Shown here: positions 15,670 to 24,194 of the stretch, piece after piece
Position numbering within the stretch: the stretch's first letter is position 1
Layout of the letters: every line of letters begins with the position of its first letter
Assembly (NCBI GenBank): GCA_018398765.1
Contig: JAHBMJ010001054.1
Span: forward strand, 1-35,000
Source: Chromera velia
Taxonomy: Eukaryota; Sar; Chromeraceae
Reading direction: 5' to 3'
Length of the DNA stretch: 35,000 nt
The notes under the pieces: generated by a model
Database searches by the model: none
The model's input: only the letters and a program-made list of their open reading frames with translations
Told to the model about the DNA's origin: nothing
Translations under genes and position numbers: made by a program

Positions 15670-18600
15670 CTCATCATGCTGCTCATGCGCTCTGCTCGGA
15701 ATGTATGGCCATGCAAAAGCCAGCAAGCTGCCTCTGGGAAGTGTGTCTTGGTGCATCAGGCCTACAGGTATGAGTGCTGGTAATACTTCCGGCCTCTCGT
15801 GGGCGAGTGCTAAGTGTGCCCCAAGTGCACAAAGTACTCCCCCCAAAAGGAGTACAAAGAGAATGAGTGGGTGACCAGACTGCTGGAAGAAAGAGAGAAT
15901 ATAAAGCTTTACCTGGAGAGAGAAAGGTAGGCAGTGGTTCCCTATATTCTAAGGGGTAGCACTAGGATGAACATTATAAGTACCCCTAGTTTGGCGGGCT
16001 TTCTAACTAGTTAGGATGATAGTTTAGACTTATGCTATATAAAAGTTATAGATATAGAACATACTGGAAATTTGATTTCTATGATAGCGGGCCATTCATA
16101 CTTTCTAGTTTATGAGAAATTCTTGTTCAAAGGTAGTGTCGCCACGATTTGGTGGGGCTTTTCATGGTGGGGATGGACTATGATAAACCTTCACCTCTTG
16201 CCAGTACGCCTGCCCCGCCACATCCCGCCAGACACAGTCAATCCCCGCCAAGAAAAATGAACACTTACCTGAGGCTCTCAGTGACCCACACCAAAGACAA
16301 ATCAAGCTCATCCCCCCATGTTTGTTGCTTCTTCATGTTCTATGTTATTTCATTTCTTTAAACAGCGTGCCAATTTGGAGGCAGAAACACTAAGAGTAGA
16401 ACCAGATCGATAGACTTCATGCAGCTAATAAAAGACCGCATTAAGACGGACAAAATCTGTGTGCGTGATCACTGAATTCTGCTGATATCGAATGTTTAAC
16501 TCCACTTTCTTCTCATCTTCTGTCTGGAGCTCTTCAATCTTAGGAATAGAACGATGAGTGAGAAAAGGGTCAAAAGTAGAGACAAATAACCACCAATTTT
16601 TGTTTTTTTGAATGAACGCAATCCGGTCAAGACCGCAAGATTCTGGTTTCTTTCTATCTTTCACAATGTCTAAAACTTGGTGGACATACGGTCTGTACAC
16701 CTCCTCTTTTTTTTTTTTGTTTCGCTCCCTCCCCCTCTTCTGTCTCCTTTCTTTTTTTTAAACTGCCTCCAGCCACTGTCCGCAAACGCAGCTGCCTATC
16801 TTCACTGAATAATCACCAGGCTCTACAATTATGTCTCTCATTTTCGGCCGACGAGTGATTCGCACGATGCGATCAGCTGAAACTTTCTCGTTTATCAAAA
16901 AAGAACAGCCACTCGACAGAAGTAGAGACTTATAGGGAATTGTCGGATGACCTTTTATACGAAAAATGCTCCCCCCTTTCTTCCTGATTGCCCGCAACAG
17001 ACTATCTTCCGCCCCTATTGTTTCTGCTGTAGCAAGAGCACAACCAGCAGAAACGTTTTCATCGGTTTCTTCCCCTTCTCCCACTTTGTTTCGGTCTTCA
17101 TCAAGAATCACATCTATTTCTACCTCCATCTCTACCAAGCTGTTATACTCATCAGTCTCTTGAAACCAAATGGCGGAAGAAAGGGGAGGACACAAGGCAG
17201 AGGAGGAGGAGGAAGAAGAAGAGGCAGAGGAAGAAAACATTTCCAACTCGTCTGAGTTGGGCACCAATTAATGGAGGCATAGCCTGTTCCTGTTCCTCTT
17301 GCGTGTTCTCTCTTGCTTCCTTCTCAAGCTCTTCTTCATAGTTCGAAAGGTCAATGATTTTCGACCATTCAAAAAGCTGAGAGGAAGCGGCAGTCACAAC
17401 ATTCCCCAGCTTTGCACTGCAACCAAGACATTCAAGCTCTTCGAAAGCCTCTCTGACCCCTACCCTTATATCTTGCATGATCATTTCGTCTGTATACTCC
17501 CCACAAGCCTCCCCTTCTTCTCTAACAGAGGGGAGATCCCCCCGCAACTTTCTTCCTCTCCGACTATTCTTGTATTGAATCGTTCCCGCCCTCTCATGTT
17601 TATCTTTTAAGATTGTATCCATTACTAGATGCTGGATACGGTGCAAAGCAGACGAAAAGCCGAAATTGAGCTGATGTGTAGAGCTAACACAATTGAGACG
17701 CAAGTCTCGAAAGAACTCTTCGCAAATCTGACTCGCAAGGAGCCAGACCTTCAATTTGAAGAAAAATGCATATGTTTGTAAAAAACAATTAAATGAGTGC
17801 GATCAGTGAGTGCGCATTCACCTCTATGCATATCTCTATATTTTGAGTTAAAAAATGGACTTTGAGGCTCTTTCTATCTTTTTTCAACCCCAACTTCCAC
17901 AGCCTCTCGGGTTTCCGATGCCCGTCCCCTATTTGGTGGCAGACAGTATTATTGCCTCAGATGTCCTAATTTTATGGAAAGATGCCGACGTGCTGATAGC
18001 CGTGGAGAATGGAACCATCAAAGCGGAAGGATACGAATGGATCATAGGTCCTTCGGTTACAAGGGACAGGTTTTTTATGAAAGGAATCGAATTAAGGAAG
18101 TATTTTTCATTTGAAGGAAAGTATGCCAACCAGTGGATGTGGGTAGAAAAGACAGTCACTGCGTAAACAAACTGCAGGGAGGCGTGTTGCAGGTTGGCGG
18201 GAGGTGGGAGGGGGCTGGCGGGGGGCTGGCGGGTGGCTGGTGGGAGGCGGGTAGAGGAAAAGCAGACCGGAAGTCTGTCTTCTGGCGGGGGTTTGCTTTG
18301 TTGGCGGGAGGGTCTGACCTTAGAGAGACGATCAGACCCCGCCAGGTCAAGCTGCCCGCCACCCCAACAAATCGTGGCGACATGACTTTGAACCAATTTT
18401 TTGAAGTGAAAATATAACCCGCCATCAGTTCTGTTAGCTCCAATCAGCACTTTAGAATGTAAAAAAAAAGATTGGTATATGAACAAAGTGCCCGCCATGT
18501 CTAGATTTTTTGTTAGAGAAAGTATAAACTTAGGGTCGCCCTTATACAGTAATATAGTGCTACCCCCTAGCCCTATATTCCTCAGAAGAAACTTACAACA

Positions 18601-19805
18601 GTCGTCGGTCGACTTCGTTTGAAATCATGCCATAACCAACCAAGAAACGGGGCCCGGATTATTTTGGTCCCTTTGTCTATTTTAGTACCTAAGTTTGAAA
18701 TCTTTCAAGAAGCCCACCGATGGCCGGGTAAATATGTGTACGATCACTTTGTAAGGTATCCAAAATTCGTGTCTGCAGGATGATGATTCAAAAGGAGCGT
18801 GAGGAAAAATTTAAGGAGTCGGAAAGGACCAGGTGGGTAATCAAAAATGAGGCAGGTACTGAGGTGGGGGACAGCCAGGCGCAGCCAGGGACAAACGAGC
18901 GAGGCAAACCAGAGAAAAGGAGGAAGGGATAAGGGAAGGAAGGAAAGATAGAAGGCAGGAAAGAAACAAAAGCCAAAAAAAGTCAGACTACACTGGATTT
19001 CGTATTGTGTCTTTGAACTAGGTTTTTGAATTACTGTAGCTTCCTTTATGTCCGCTTGCAGGAAATGTACGGCACTGTCCATGTCTGGAGCTTCTCTACT
19101 CTCGGTGTTTGCTCCAGGACCTGCTAAGAAGCAGAAGACTGCCAAAGAAGCCAACAGGACCCGTGAGATGTTCGAAAAGGGGAAGACTGAGGTCAGGGAC
19201 GCGGTGAAGAAACTGGTGGTGTACAAGGAAGATGCCGAGAAGGTTCTTCTGTTGGGTGAGGACAAGTATGTTCTCCAACTGTCCGTCGTGTGAGGGAGGC
19301 CCTGCCGCCCCGTCATCGTCCCCCCTGAGTACAAAGAAGACATCGAGGTTGGCGAATCATTCTTTTGAAAGTTCCAGAACATAATATCATTCCATGCGCC
19401 TGCATATTTGTTTTTCAATGCGTTGTTTACTTTTTTATTGAGTGACTCGGTCAGTCATTCGATCGATCATGCAAATTGAATAATGGCCCGTCTATCAGCG
19501 TCTGTCAGTCACCTCTGTCGCTCTCGAGCAATGGCAGAGTTTCAAGAAATTCAGCTGCTGTCTATGCATTTAGCTTTCAAATTGGTCGCTTCCTGAATGA
19601 ATCTACTGCCTTTGTGATTCGGTGACCGACTGTTTTTCCCCTCTCAGAGATCATTTCCACCTTGGATGTACCGCTCACGACCGCTCATGTCCTTTTCTCT
19701 CTTTTGCCTGCCTCTGTTTAGTTTCTGTGGATACAGAAGTATGTCAAAATGGCAGTAGACACGAGGGCTGCCCAGCTGAAAGACGAGGAGGCAGTCTTGG
19801 GATAG
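15670..19805 (+). CDS. Unknown coiled-coil protein gene with a transposon in one intron
   Basis: Four 3' exons chain well. One ends at 15926 (LLEERENIKLYLERER, donor AG|GTAGGC). The next are 18779-18832 (IQKEREEKFKESERTR), 19062-19287 (SLLSVFAPGPAKKQKTAKEA to GEDKYVLQLSV) and 19722-19805 (IQKYVKMAVDTRAAQLKDEE, then TAG). Junction phases are 2, 2 and 0. The intron 15927-18778 contains the whole 2,622-bp element; without it and one 9-bp target copy, the intron would be 221 nt, normal for this region. Upstream, 15670-15780 has a good acceptor and cysteine-rich frames (LCSECMAMQ), but the join to the first listed exon is ambiguous. The TEVRDAVKKLVV to VLQLSV part faintly resembles the N-terminus of ribosomal-L1-domain proteins (UTP30/RSL1D1); this is weak. 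Confidence 0.5.
16425..16700 (-). CDS. Unrecognised ORF in the transposon
   Basis: An open frame without an ATG reads YRPYVHQVLDIVKDRKKPES to a stop near the left inverted repeat. It includes NWWLFVSTFDPFLTHRSI and a C-terminus ending FVRLNAVFY. It could be the last exon of the minus-strand gene that begins near 17622, since a purine-rich stretch separates the two. No family recognised. Confidence 0.35.
   Translation of the reverse strand: MYRPYVHQVLDIVKDRKKPESCGLDRIAFIQKNKNWWLFVSTFDPFLTHRSIPKIEELQTEDEKKVELNIRYQQNSVITHTDFVRLNAVFY
16758..17622 (-). CDS. Unrecognised minus-strand gene in the transposon, probably two exons
   Basis: The first in-frame AT​G lies at 17622 (MDTILKDKHERAG). The frame continues through DEMIMQDIRVGVREAFEELE and LSNYEEELEKEARE to about 17250. 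A second frame starts nearby and reads TDEYNSLVEMEVEIDVILDE, then KGGSIFRIKGHPTIPYKSL and DYSVKIGSCVCGQWLEAV to a stop at 16758. A donor GTTGGAAATG after GAQLRR and a pyrimidine-rich tract ending CAAGAG would join them in frame with an intron of roughly 90 nt. The open frame also extends upstream of the ATG to about 17754. The protein is acidic and helical in its first half. I recognise no transposase, capsid or polymerase motif. Confidence 0.45.
17855..18166 (+). CDS. Unrecognised 103-residue ORF in the transposon
   Basis: An ATG after an A-rich leader opens MDFEALSIFFQPQLPQPLGF. It continues through VPYLVADSIIASDVLILW, AEGYEWIIGPSVTRDRF and NQWMWVEKTVTA to a TAA. It is divergent from the minus-strand gene, with about 100-230 bp between them. 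The composition is that of a compact globular protein (Trp, Tyr, alternating hydrophobics) without a signal peptide. No homologous family comes to mind. Confidence 0.5.
   Translation: MDFEALSIFFQPQLPQPLGFPMPVPYLVADSIIASDVLILWKDADVLIAVENGTIKAEGYEWIIGPSVTRDRFFMKGIELRKYFSFEGKYANQWMWVEKTVTA
18196..18310. repeat. TGGCGGG-rich subterminal cluster
   Basis: Repeated GGCGGG/GGTGGG runs lie just inside the right inverted repeat of the element. The G-runs could form G-quadruplex DNA. Single GGCGGG or CCCGCC copies occur elsewhere in both ends, consistent with subterminal protein-binding repeats. Confidence 0.6.
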
Positions 19806-20250
19806 TCTTAACCTAGGTCCTGACACATGACATTGACAATGACAGAGGGATGAGGAAGCGGAGCAGGTGGGGAGGTCATCTAGACTGAAGGACCGAAGAG
19901 AGACGTCGAACTGAGAGAAGGGAGAGGTGCCGGACGAGGTTGCCAAAAAGCTGGCAGTGTGAAAAAGTAGGACTCGCTGATGGCTTTGTGAGGGTGTGGG
20001 GGTGGGTATGCATATGGTCGATCGGAGGGGAGTGTATGGGGACTAGACATGGGGACGACTTCGTTTTTGGAAGTGAAGAAACTGAGGGACACACAGGAAG
20101 GAAAAAGATAGAAATGCCACAACCAGGTTTCAAAGAAAGCTATAAAACGGTGCAAAAATCATCTACACACAAGCATACAAATATAAATACAGACACACGC
20201 ATAAAGAGAAGATTCGCACGAGAGGTAAAACCTAAAGTCTCCTCCCGTCA
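19806..20250. other. No supported gene
   Basis: This is 3' flank of the preceding gene. It contains short CA-rich stretches (about 20160-20200) and a plus-strand open frame that runs into the duplicated exon copy. No splice chain found. Confidence 0.4.
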
Positions 20251-20404
20251 AAAGACTGAGGTCAGGGACGCGGTGAAGAGACTGGTGGTGTGCAAGGAAG
20301 ATGCCAGGAAGGTTCTTCTGTCGGGTGAGGACAAGTATGTACTCCAACTATCCATCGTGCCAGAGAAGCCCTGCTACCCCATCAATGCCCCGTCATCGTC
20401 CCTC
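20251..20404 (+). pseudogene. Duplicated copy of the exon at 19182-19325
   Basis: AAGACTGAGGTCAGGGACGC through CGTCATCGTCC repeats 19182-19325 in direct orientation about 1.07 kb away, with roughly 90% identity over the first ~110 nt. Translated, it is TEVRDAVKRLVVCKEDARK to KYVLQLSIV, against TEVRDAVKKLVVYKEDAEK in the first copy. The frame stays open and reads through the first copy's stop region as PEKPCYPINAP. No splice context is visible here, so this is a partial tandem duplication. Confidence 0.7.
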
Positions 20405-21048
20405 CTTGTTGGAGACAATGGATTCGGAAATGTGGGTACTACGCTTCCTCCTTACCCTAATTATTCCTTTTCCCCTAGCTTCTCCCCCCAGTCATCTGAA
20501 GTAACCTTTGGGAACTGCCAGTTGTTTCCACTTTACTCTGATTTTAGCCTGTTTAGGTTTAAGTTTAATCAGTTCAAGTTGATCTGTGAATACGTCATTT
20601 AAGTTTACTTACCAATTCATAGTATTCAAGTTATCTGAGAAACAACATTTAAAGTTATATTTTTAGAAATGCGTTCTTTTCTGGATTCTTTTTTTATTTA
20701 TAGCTTATAGAGCTAGACCTAGACTTACTAAACTAGCTAGCTTCTTTGTCATCGCCTATATTAGGTCATTGCGCTTTGCAGCAGCCATTGTTCACATATA
20801 CGACAACCCGCCTAGTTTAAATCATATCTCTAGTCACATCTACTACTAGTAAAGTTACAGTAAAGTTTATAAACATTGATGTATCTCTAGTGATCGCGGC
20901 TCTCTTCATTAGCGCGAGAGCCTGGCTGCCAAGTTCTGACTTAATTTCTGAGTTTTCATATTAATATTCAGACCATATTATATAAGTAGTAAGTGATAAG
21001 TGATTTAGTGGTACCCTAAAGTACTGTCACCGTTTTGTCTTATAGAGG
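20405..21048. other. AT-rich spacer, nothing seen
   Basis: AT-rich non-coding DNA with short repeats (CTAGTAAAGTTACAGTAAAG and similar). I find no gene, RNA or element boundary. Confidence 0.6.
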
Positions 21049-21131
21049 TTGCCCCCGCAAACGGCAAGGGGGTATACCTCATCACTGAGGCTCAGACCAC
21101 ACCCTGTGGCCCGCCTGGTTTCGCAGGCCAC
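21049..21131. ncRNA. GC-rich hairpin-dense island, possible structured RNA
   Basis: An 83-nt GC-rich island in AT-rich DNA can form four consecutive hairpins: GCCCCC/GGGGG (21051-21072), CCTC/GAGG (21077-21090), CCACA-ccc-TGTGG (21097-21109) and GCCTG/CAGGC (21113-21128). Pol III-like boxes are weakly present on the plus strand (GAGGCTCAGACC at 21087 and GGTTTCGCAGGCC at 21118). It does not fold as a tRNA, and I found no match to a hammerhead core. Strand unknown. Confidence 0.3.
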
Positions 21132-21199
21132 TAACAACTAGCACTAACAAACAATGATCTGTCTGCGCTTTATATGCTTTGGTTTATATGGGCTACTCA

Positions 21200-21640
21200 G
21201 AAGGCACTGCTCCAAAAATTGATCTAATAACACAGGACGAAAAAATACTTTGGCTTTGTGCACGCCCTCTCTCCATTCTTTTCTCAACGATTTCTCCTTC
21301 TCCCTCCCTTAGTTGTCTTGCTGCTTCCATTGCTTCCAGGATGGTCTTGTATTTTTTTTTTCTTCTTTCTGTTCCTCCTTTTTTTTTTGTGATCAATCTA
21401 TGTCTCTATGTCCGCACTGTTTTATCTAACAAGCTTCCAGGTGTGTACCTTCCTGGGCTTTCCTTGAACACTCTTCTTCTGAACGTCACCTTCCCCAGAA
21501 ACTCATCTACCGCACTATGCCTTTCGTTTCTTAAGAATTTGAACAGAGCCTCAGTGTACAGTCTTCCTCTTTGTCCTTTTCTTTTCTCTCTGCAAACTTC
21601 TCTTGCCGCAACGCGGCGGCGGGTCATACAGATGTGCATG
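21200..21640 (-). pseudogene. Probable LINE-type coding remnant, downstream part
   Basis: The minus strand reads YTEALFKFLRNERHSAVDEF and FRRRVFKESPGRY, then after a stop TILEAMEAARQLREGEGE. Basic helical tails of this kind follow the zinc-binding motif in LINE-type reverse transcriptase ORFs. It probably continues the relic at 22800-23135, now separated by about 1.2 kb of inserted DNA. Family assignment is tentative. Confidence 0.3.
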
Positions 21641-22843
21641 GAACAATTAGAACCCGCCGCCAGACCTTAACCGGCTCAAAAATTTCGAGGAGAAAAGGAA
21701 CAGCCCTCTGTTCCCTTTTCCCTCCAGGACTCGAACCAATGAACCTAGGAGACGTCAGTTCACCTCTCTAGACTCTCTCTAGCTGCTTAGTGCAGAAAAA
21801 ACGACTCCCAGACTCACAGGGAGTCCAAAGAACGGACGTCTGAGGTCTGACACCTGAAGAGGCCAAAGAGGCCTCCGTGGACTCAGAAGTCCAGAAAGGG
21901 CTGTGAGGCATCAATCATGATAAATTACGTACCAACACAGTCCATATGGTTCAGGGGACTCAGTGTGAACAGGGGATGAAGAATGGTTGCGGCACTGTGG
22001 ACTTCAGTCAACAAGTCTGCTGAGGAAGACAAAGATACACTCCATAGGGCGCCCTGTGTGAAATCATCTGAAGACCTCTTTTTCTCTAGAATGTCTTGAA
22101 CCTGCATCCAGCACACAGAGGTACTGCCCAACACTCATACAATCCTGTCTGGAGGGAAAGAGCAGGACAAAACGGCTTACCGGGGGAGCTGAAGGTCGAT
22201 CAATACCCCTGAGACGCCAATTCTCCACAACAAGAAGACAAAACAATCTCGCCTTCTCACAACTAGCAGACGCATCAGAAACCTATCCCGCTGGGCTGGG
22301 AGGATGACAACAGACACGGGACATCAGGCAAAATTGCCGGGGATCGATCCTGTGGCCTCCTGGTAGAAAGAAGGAATGTTGCTCAGGAGGCCTGCAGGGG
22401 AGGTCCTTTCCTGACTGCTCCACACTGGGGCTGCCAGACACGCCAAAGCAGACCAACAGTACAACAAGACTTCACCCTGACACAGATACAAGCTATCTGG
22501 TCCTAAGAGAGCAGAATGGCATCGCTTTGACCATCGGTGCTGCTGTAGACAACAAGAGAGAAAGGAAGGCAAGAGAGGACGGACTGAGCTTTCATATGCT
22601 TTCATCGGGCAACTGGGTGCTTTTTGAGCATTCTGAGCATAATTTCGGGATTTTGAGAGGGACCCCGGAAAGTTTTGGCCCAAATTCTTGCACTAACGCT
22701 CTCAGCGGCCTCTGGGGACCAATTTGGTACCTTTCTGGGCTGTGGACGCCGCTGGAATTGCGCGGACCGGCTTAACCGGCTCAAAAATTTCAGACCTGTC
22801 TAATTGTTCCATGCACATCTGTATAACCACCTTCCGCGTTGCG
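21607..22843. repeat. 45-bp inverted repeats enclosing an insertion with 20-bp direct repeats
   Basis: The arms are 21607-21651 and 22799-22843. Their inner 26 nt are perfectly inverted (ATACAGATGTGC...AATTAGA), and CGCAACGCGG at the outer ends also matches. Inside the arms, TTAACCGGCTCAAAAATTTC occurs in direct orientation at 21667-21686 and 22772-22791. The DNA between the direct repeats (1,085 bp) has no recognisable coding region. At 21688-21725 it has a strong hairpin (GGAACAG/CTGTTCC core), and at 21727-21737 a perfect minus-strand B-box (GGTTCGAGTCC). Confidence 0.85.
21727..21795 (-). other. tRNA-like relic (B-box)
   Basis: The minus strand carries a perfect B-box GGTTCGAGTCC. Upstream, TAGAGAGAGTCTAGAG is spaced as a D-arm would be, and CTAGA-GAGAG-TCTAG can form a hairpin. 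The anticodon, T and acceptor stems do not pair properly, so this is not a working tRNA. It may be a tRNA-derived SINE piece or chance. Confidence 0.25.
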
Positions 22844-23135
22844 CATGCCCTCTTTTCTCTTCCCTCGTACGTTCCATTCTGCTTTTAATGTTCTCGAATG
22901 TTCTATACATGTCCGCTCTTTCTCTATCATAAATCGGATACTTAGTTAACATATGGATCTCATCCTCCAACACCTTTGGTTCCATCCATCCTTTGCAAAA
23001 AGGGCAGAGTCTCTCCTCTAATGACACTCTCTACCCTCCTCTTTCTGGCACTTTTCCCTTTGTTCCCGCTAACGTATTGTCTCCTACTCTGCAGGCTGCT
23101 CTCCTTCTGTATTCTCCTCTTGGTATTACTCTTCT
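22800..23135 (-). pseudogene. LINE-type reverse transcriptase C-terminal zinc-binding remnant
   Basis: The minus strand reads RRRAACRVGDNTLAGTKGKV, a TAG at 23031-23033, then VSLEERLCPFCKGW, LEDEIHMLTKYPIYDRERAD, and a stop at 22800-22802. The pattern R-LCPxC ... EDExHxLxxYPxYDxxR matches the C-terminal zinc-binding motif of many LINE reverse transcriptases, with the usual CP before the tyrosine replaced by YP. The upstream polymerase domain is missing. The ORF is broken at the inverted repeat. Confidence 0.6.
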
Positions 23136-23410
23136 ATAATAAAAGGGCACCCGTCCCATACAGTTTTTTTATTCTATTTTCATTCCCTCTCTTAGTCTTT
23201 CTTCTGATGCCTTTTCAAACAAAATGAGCTGCAATCTGTTTCCATTTGCTTTTGTTCGATATATGTATGTCATATAAATTCATATAAGCATATTTAGAAA
23301 TATACTAGGGAATGTACTATCTAGCTAAACTAAGCTAGCATACTCCGTCTAAGAATAAAAGCTAAAACAAAATCCACATAGGCCGATAGTGATGGTGCAT
23401 CATAAAAATG

Positions 23411-23637
23411 CTAGGCTCTGCACTCCATAAATAGAAAAAGAAAAAAAAAAAAAGTTTCCAATCTTTTTTTTATTTTTTTATTTATCAACTAAACAAGACA
23501 TAGTTTTAATGCAACATCCCTTTCAACACTCTTGCAACACTTGAACAACAGTTGTTTGCCTGTTAACTGCCTTGATAAATAAAAAAAAATCTATAAAAAA
23601 AAAGTTTTTTTTTTTTTGTATATAGTGCAGAGCCTAG
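23411..23637. mobile_element. 227-bp MITE with 14-bp TIRs and 8-bp target duplication
   Basis: The ends CTAGGCTCTGCACT (23411-23424) and AGTGCAGAGCCTAG (23624-23637) are perfectly inverted. The flanks are TAAAAATG at 23403-23410 and 23638-23645, a perfect 8-bp duplication. The interior is A/T homopolymer-rich with no ORF. An 8-bp duplication suggests mobilisation by a hAT-like or related transposase. Confidence 0.92.
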
Positions 23638-23731
23638 TAAAAATGATAAATTGTTAATATATTAAAATCATTGAAAACACCCCCAGCCTTGGTGCAAACT
23701 TAGGTGCAAACTTAAATTCCCAGACTAAGTT

Positions 23732-24194
23732 GACCTCCTTGAACCTAACTACTACTTGAAAGTTGAAGCCGCATTTTTGGATAAGCTTGAAAGTCTGCGC
23801 CGCAGGCGCGGATCATTTATGGTGTCTTGAAAGCCAAGGCCGCATATCTGGAAGGTGTCTTGACCATGTACAGCGCAAGTATGGATGGTCTCTTGAAAAA
23901 CGATGCCGCAGATAGAGATGATCTTGATTATATTTTTTCAAGTGGCACTTAGGTTCAGGGAGGTTTACCTCCCTGAACCTAACTACCACTTGAAAGTTCA
24001 AGCCGCATTTTTAGATAAGCTTGAAAGTCTGTGCCGCAGGCGTGGATCATTTACGATGTCTTGAAAGCCAAAGCCACATATTTGGACGGTGTCTTGATCA
24101 TCTACGCCGCAAACGTGGACGGTCTCTTGAAAAATGATGCCGCAGATATAATCTTGATTATATTTTTTTAGGTGGCACTTAAGTTCAGGGAGGT
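23732..24194. repeat. Two tandem 234-bp fold-back units built of ~31-33-bp subrepeats
   Basis: Units at about 23732-23964 and 23967-24194 repeat with a 234-bp period (CTTGAAAG at 23755 and 23989). Each starts with ACCTCCcTGAACCTAACTA and ends with its inverse, so they meet as a palindrome: AGGTTCAGGGAGGT-tt-ACCTCCCTGAACCT at 23951-23980, extended outward by AAGTGG/CCACTT. Inside, CTTGAAAGYC...GCCGCA subrepeats recur at spacings of 31, 40, 33, 33 and 27-31 nt. Confidence 0.9.

Larger units (their letters stand above)
15949..18570. mobile_element. 2.6-kb TIR DNA transposon, family unrecognised, 9-bp target duplication
   Basis: The left end CTAAGGGGTAGCACTA matches the right end, which reads inward as CTAGGGGGTAGCACTA. 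Both are flanked by CCCTATATT (15940-15948 and 18571-18579), a perfect 9-bp target site duplication. The inverted repeats are long but diverged: GTCGCCACGATTT starts exactly 189 nt from each end (16138-16150 and, inverted, 18369-18381), next to a matching TTCAAAG. GGCGGG/CCCGCC motifs are scattered subterminally at both ends and clustered at 18196-18310. A 9-bp duplication is typical of Mutator-like elements and can occur in Merlin-type ones, but no DDE transposase is recognisable. The element is probably non-autonomous or of a new type. Confidence 0.85.

Noticed and set aside
21049-21131. Hammerhead ribozyme on the minus strand (GTGATGAG and CGAAAC both present)
   Set aside because: The core reads GTGATGAG instead of CTGATGAG, and stem II cannot pair in any permutation tested by eye.
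21727-21795. Functional tRNA gene
   Set aside because: The B-box is perfect and spacing is tRNA-like, but the anticodon, T and acceptor stems mispair.
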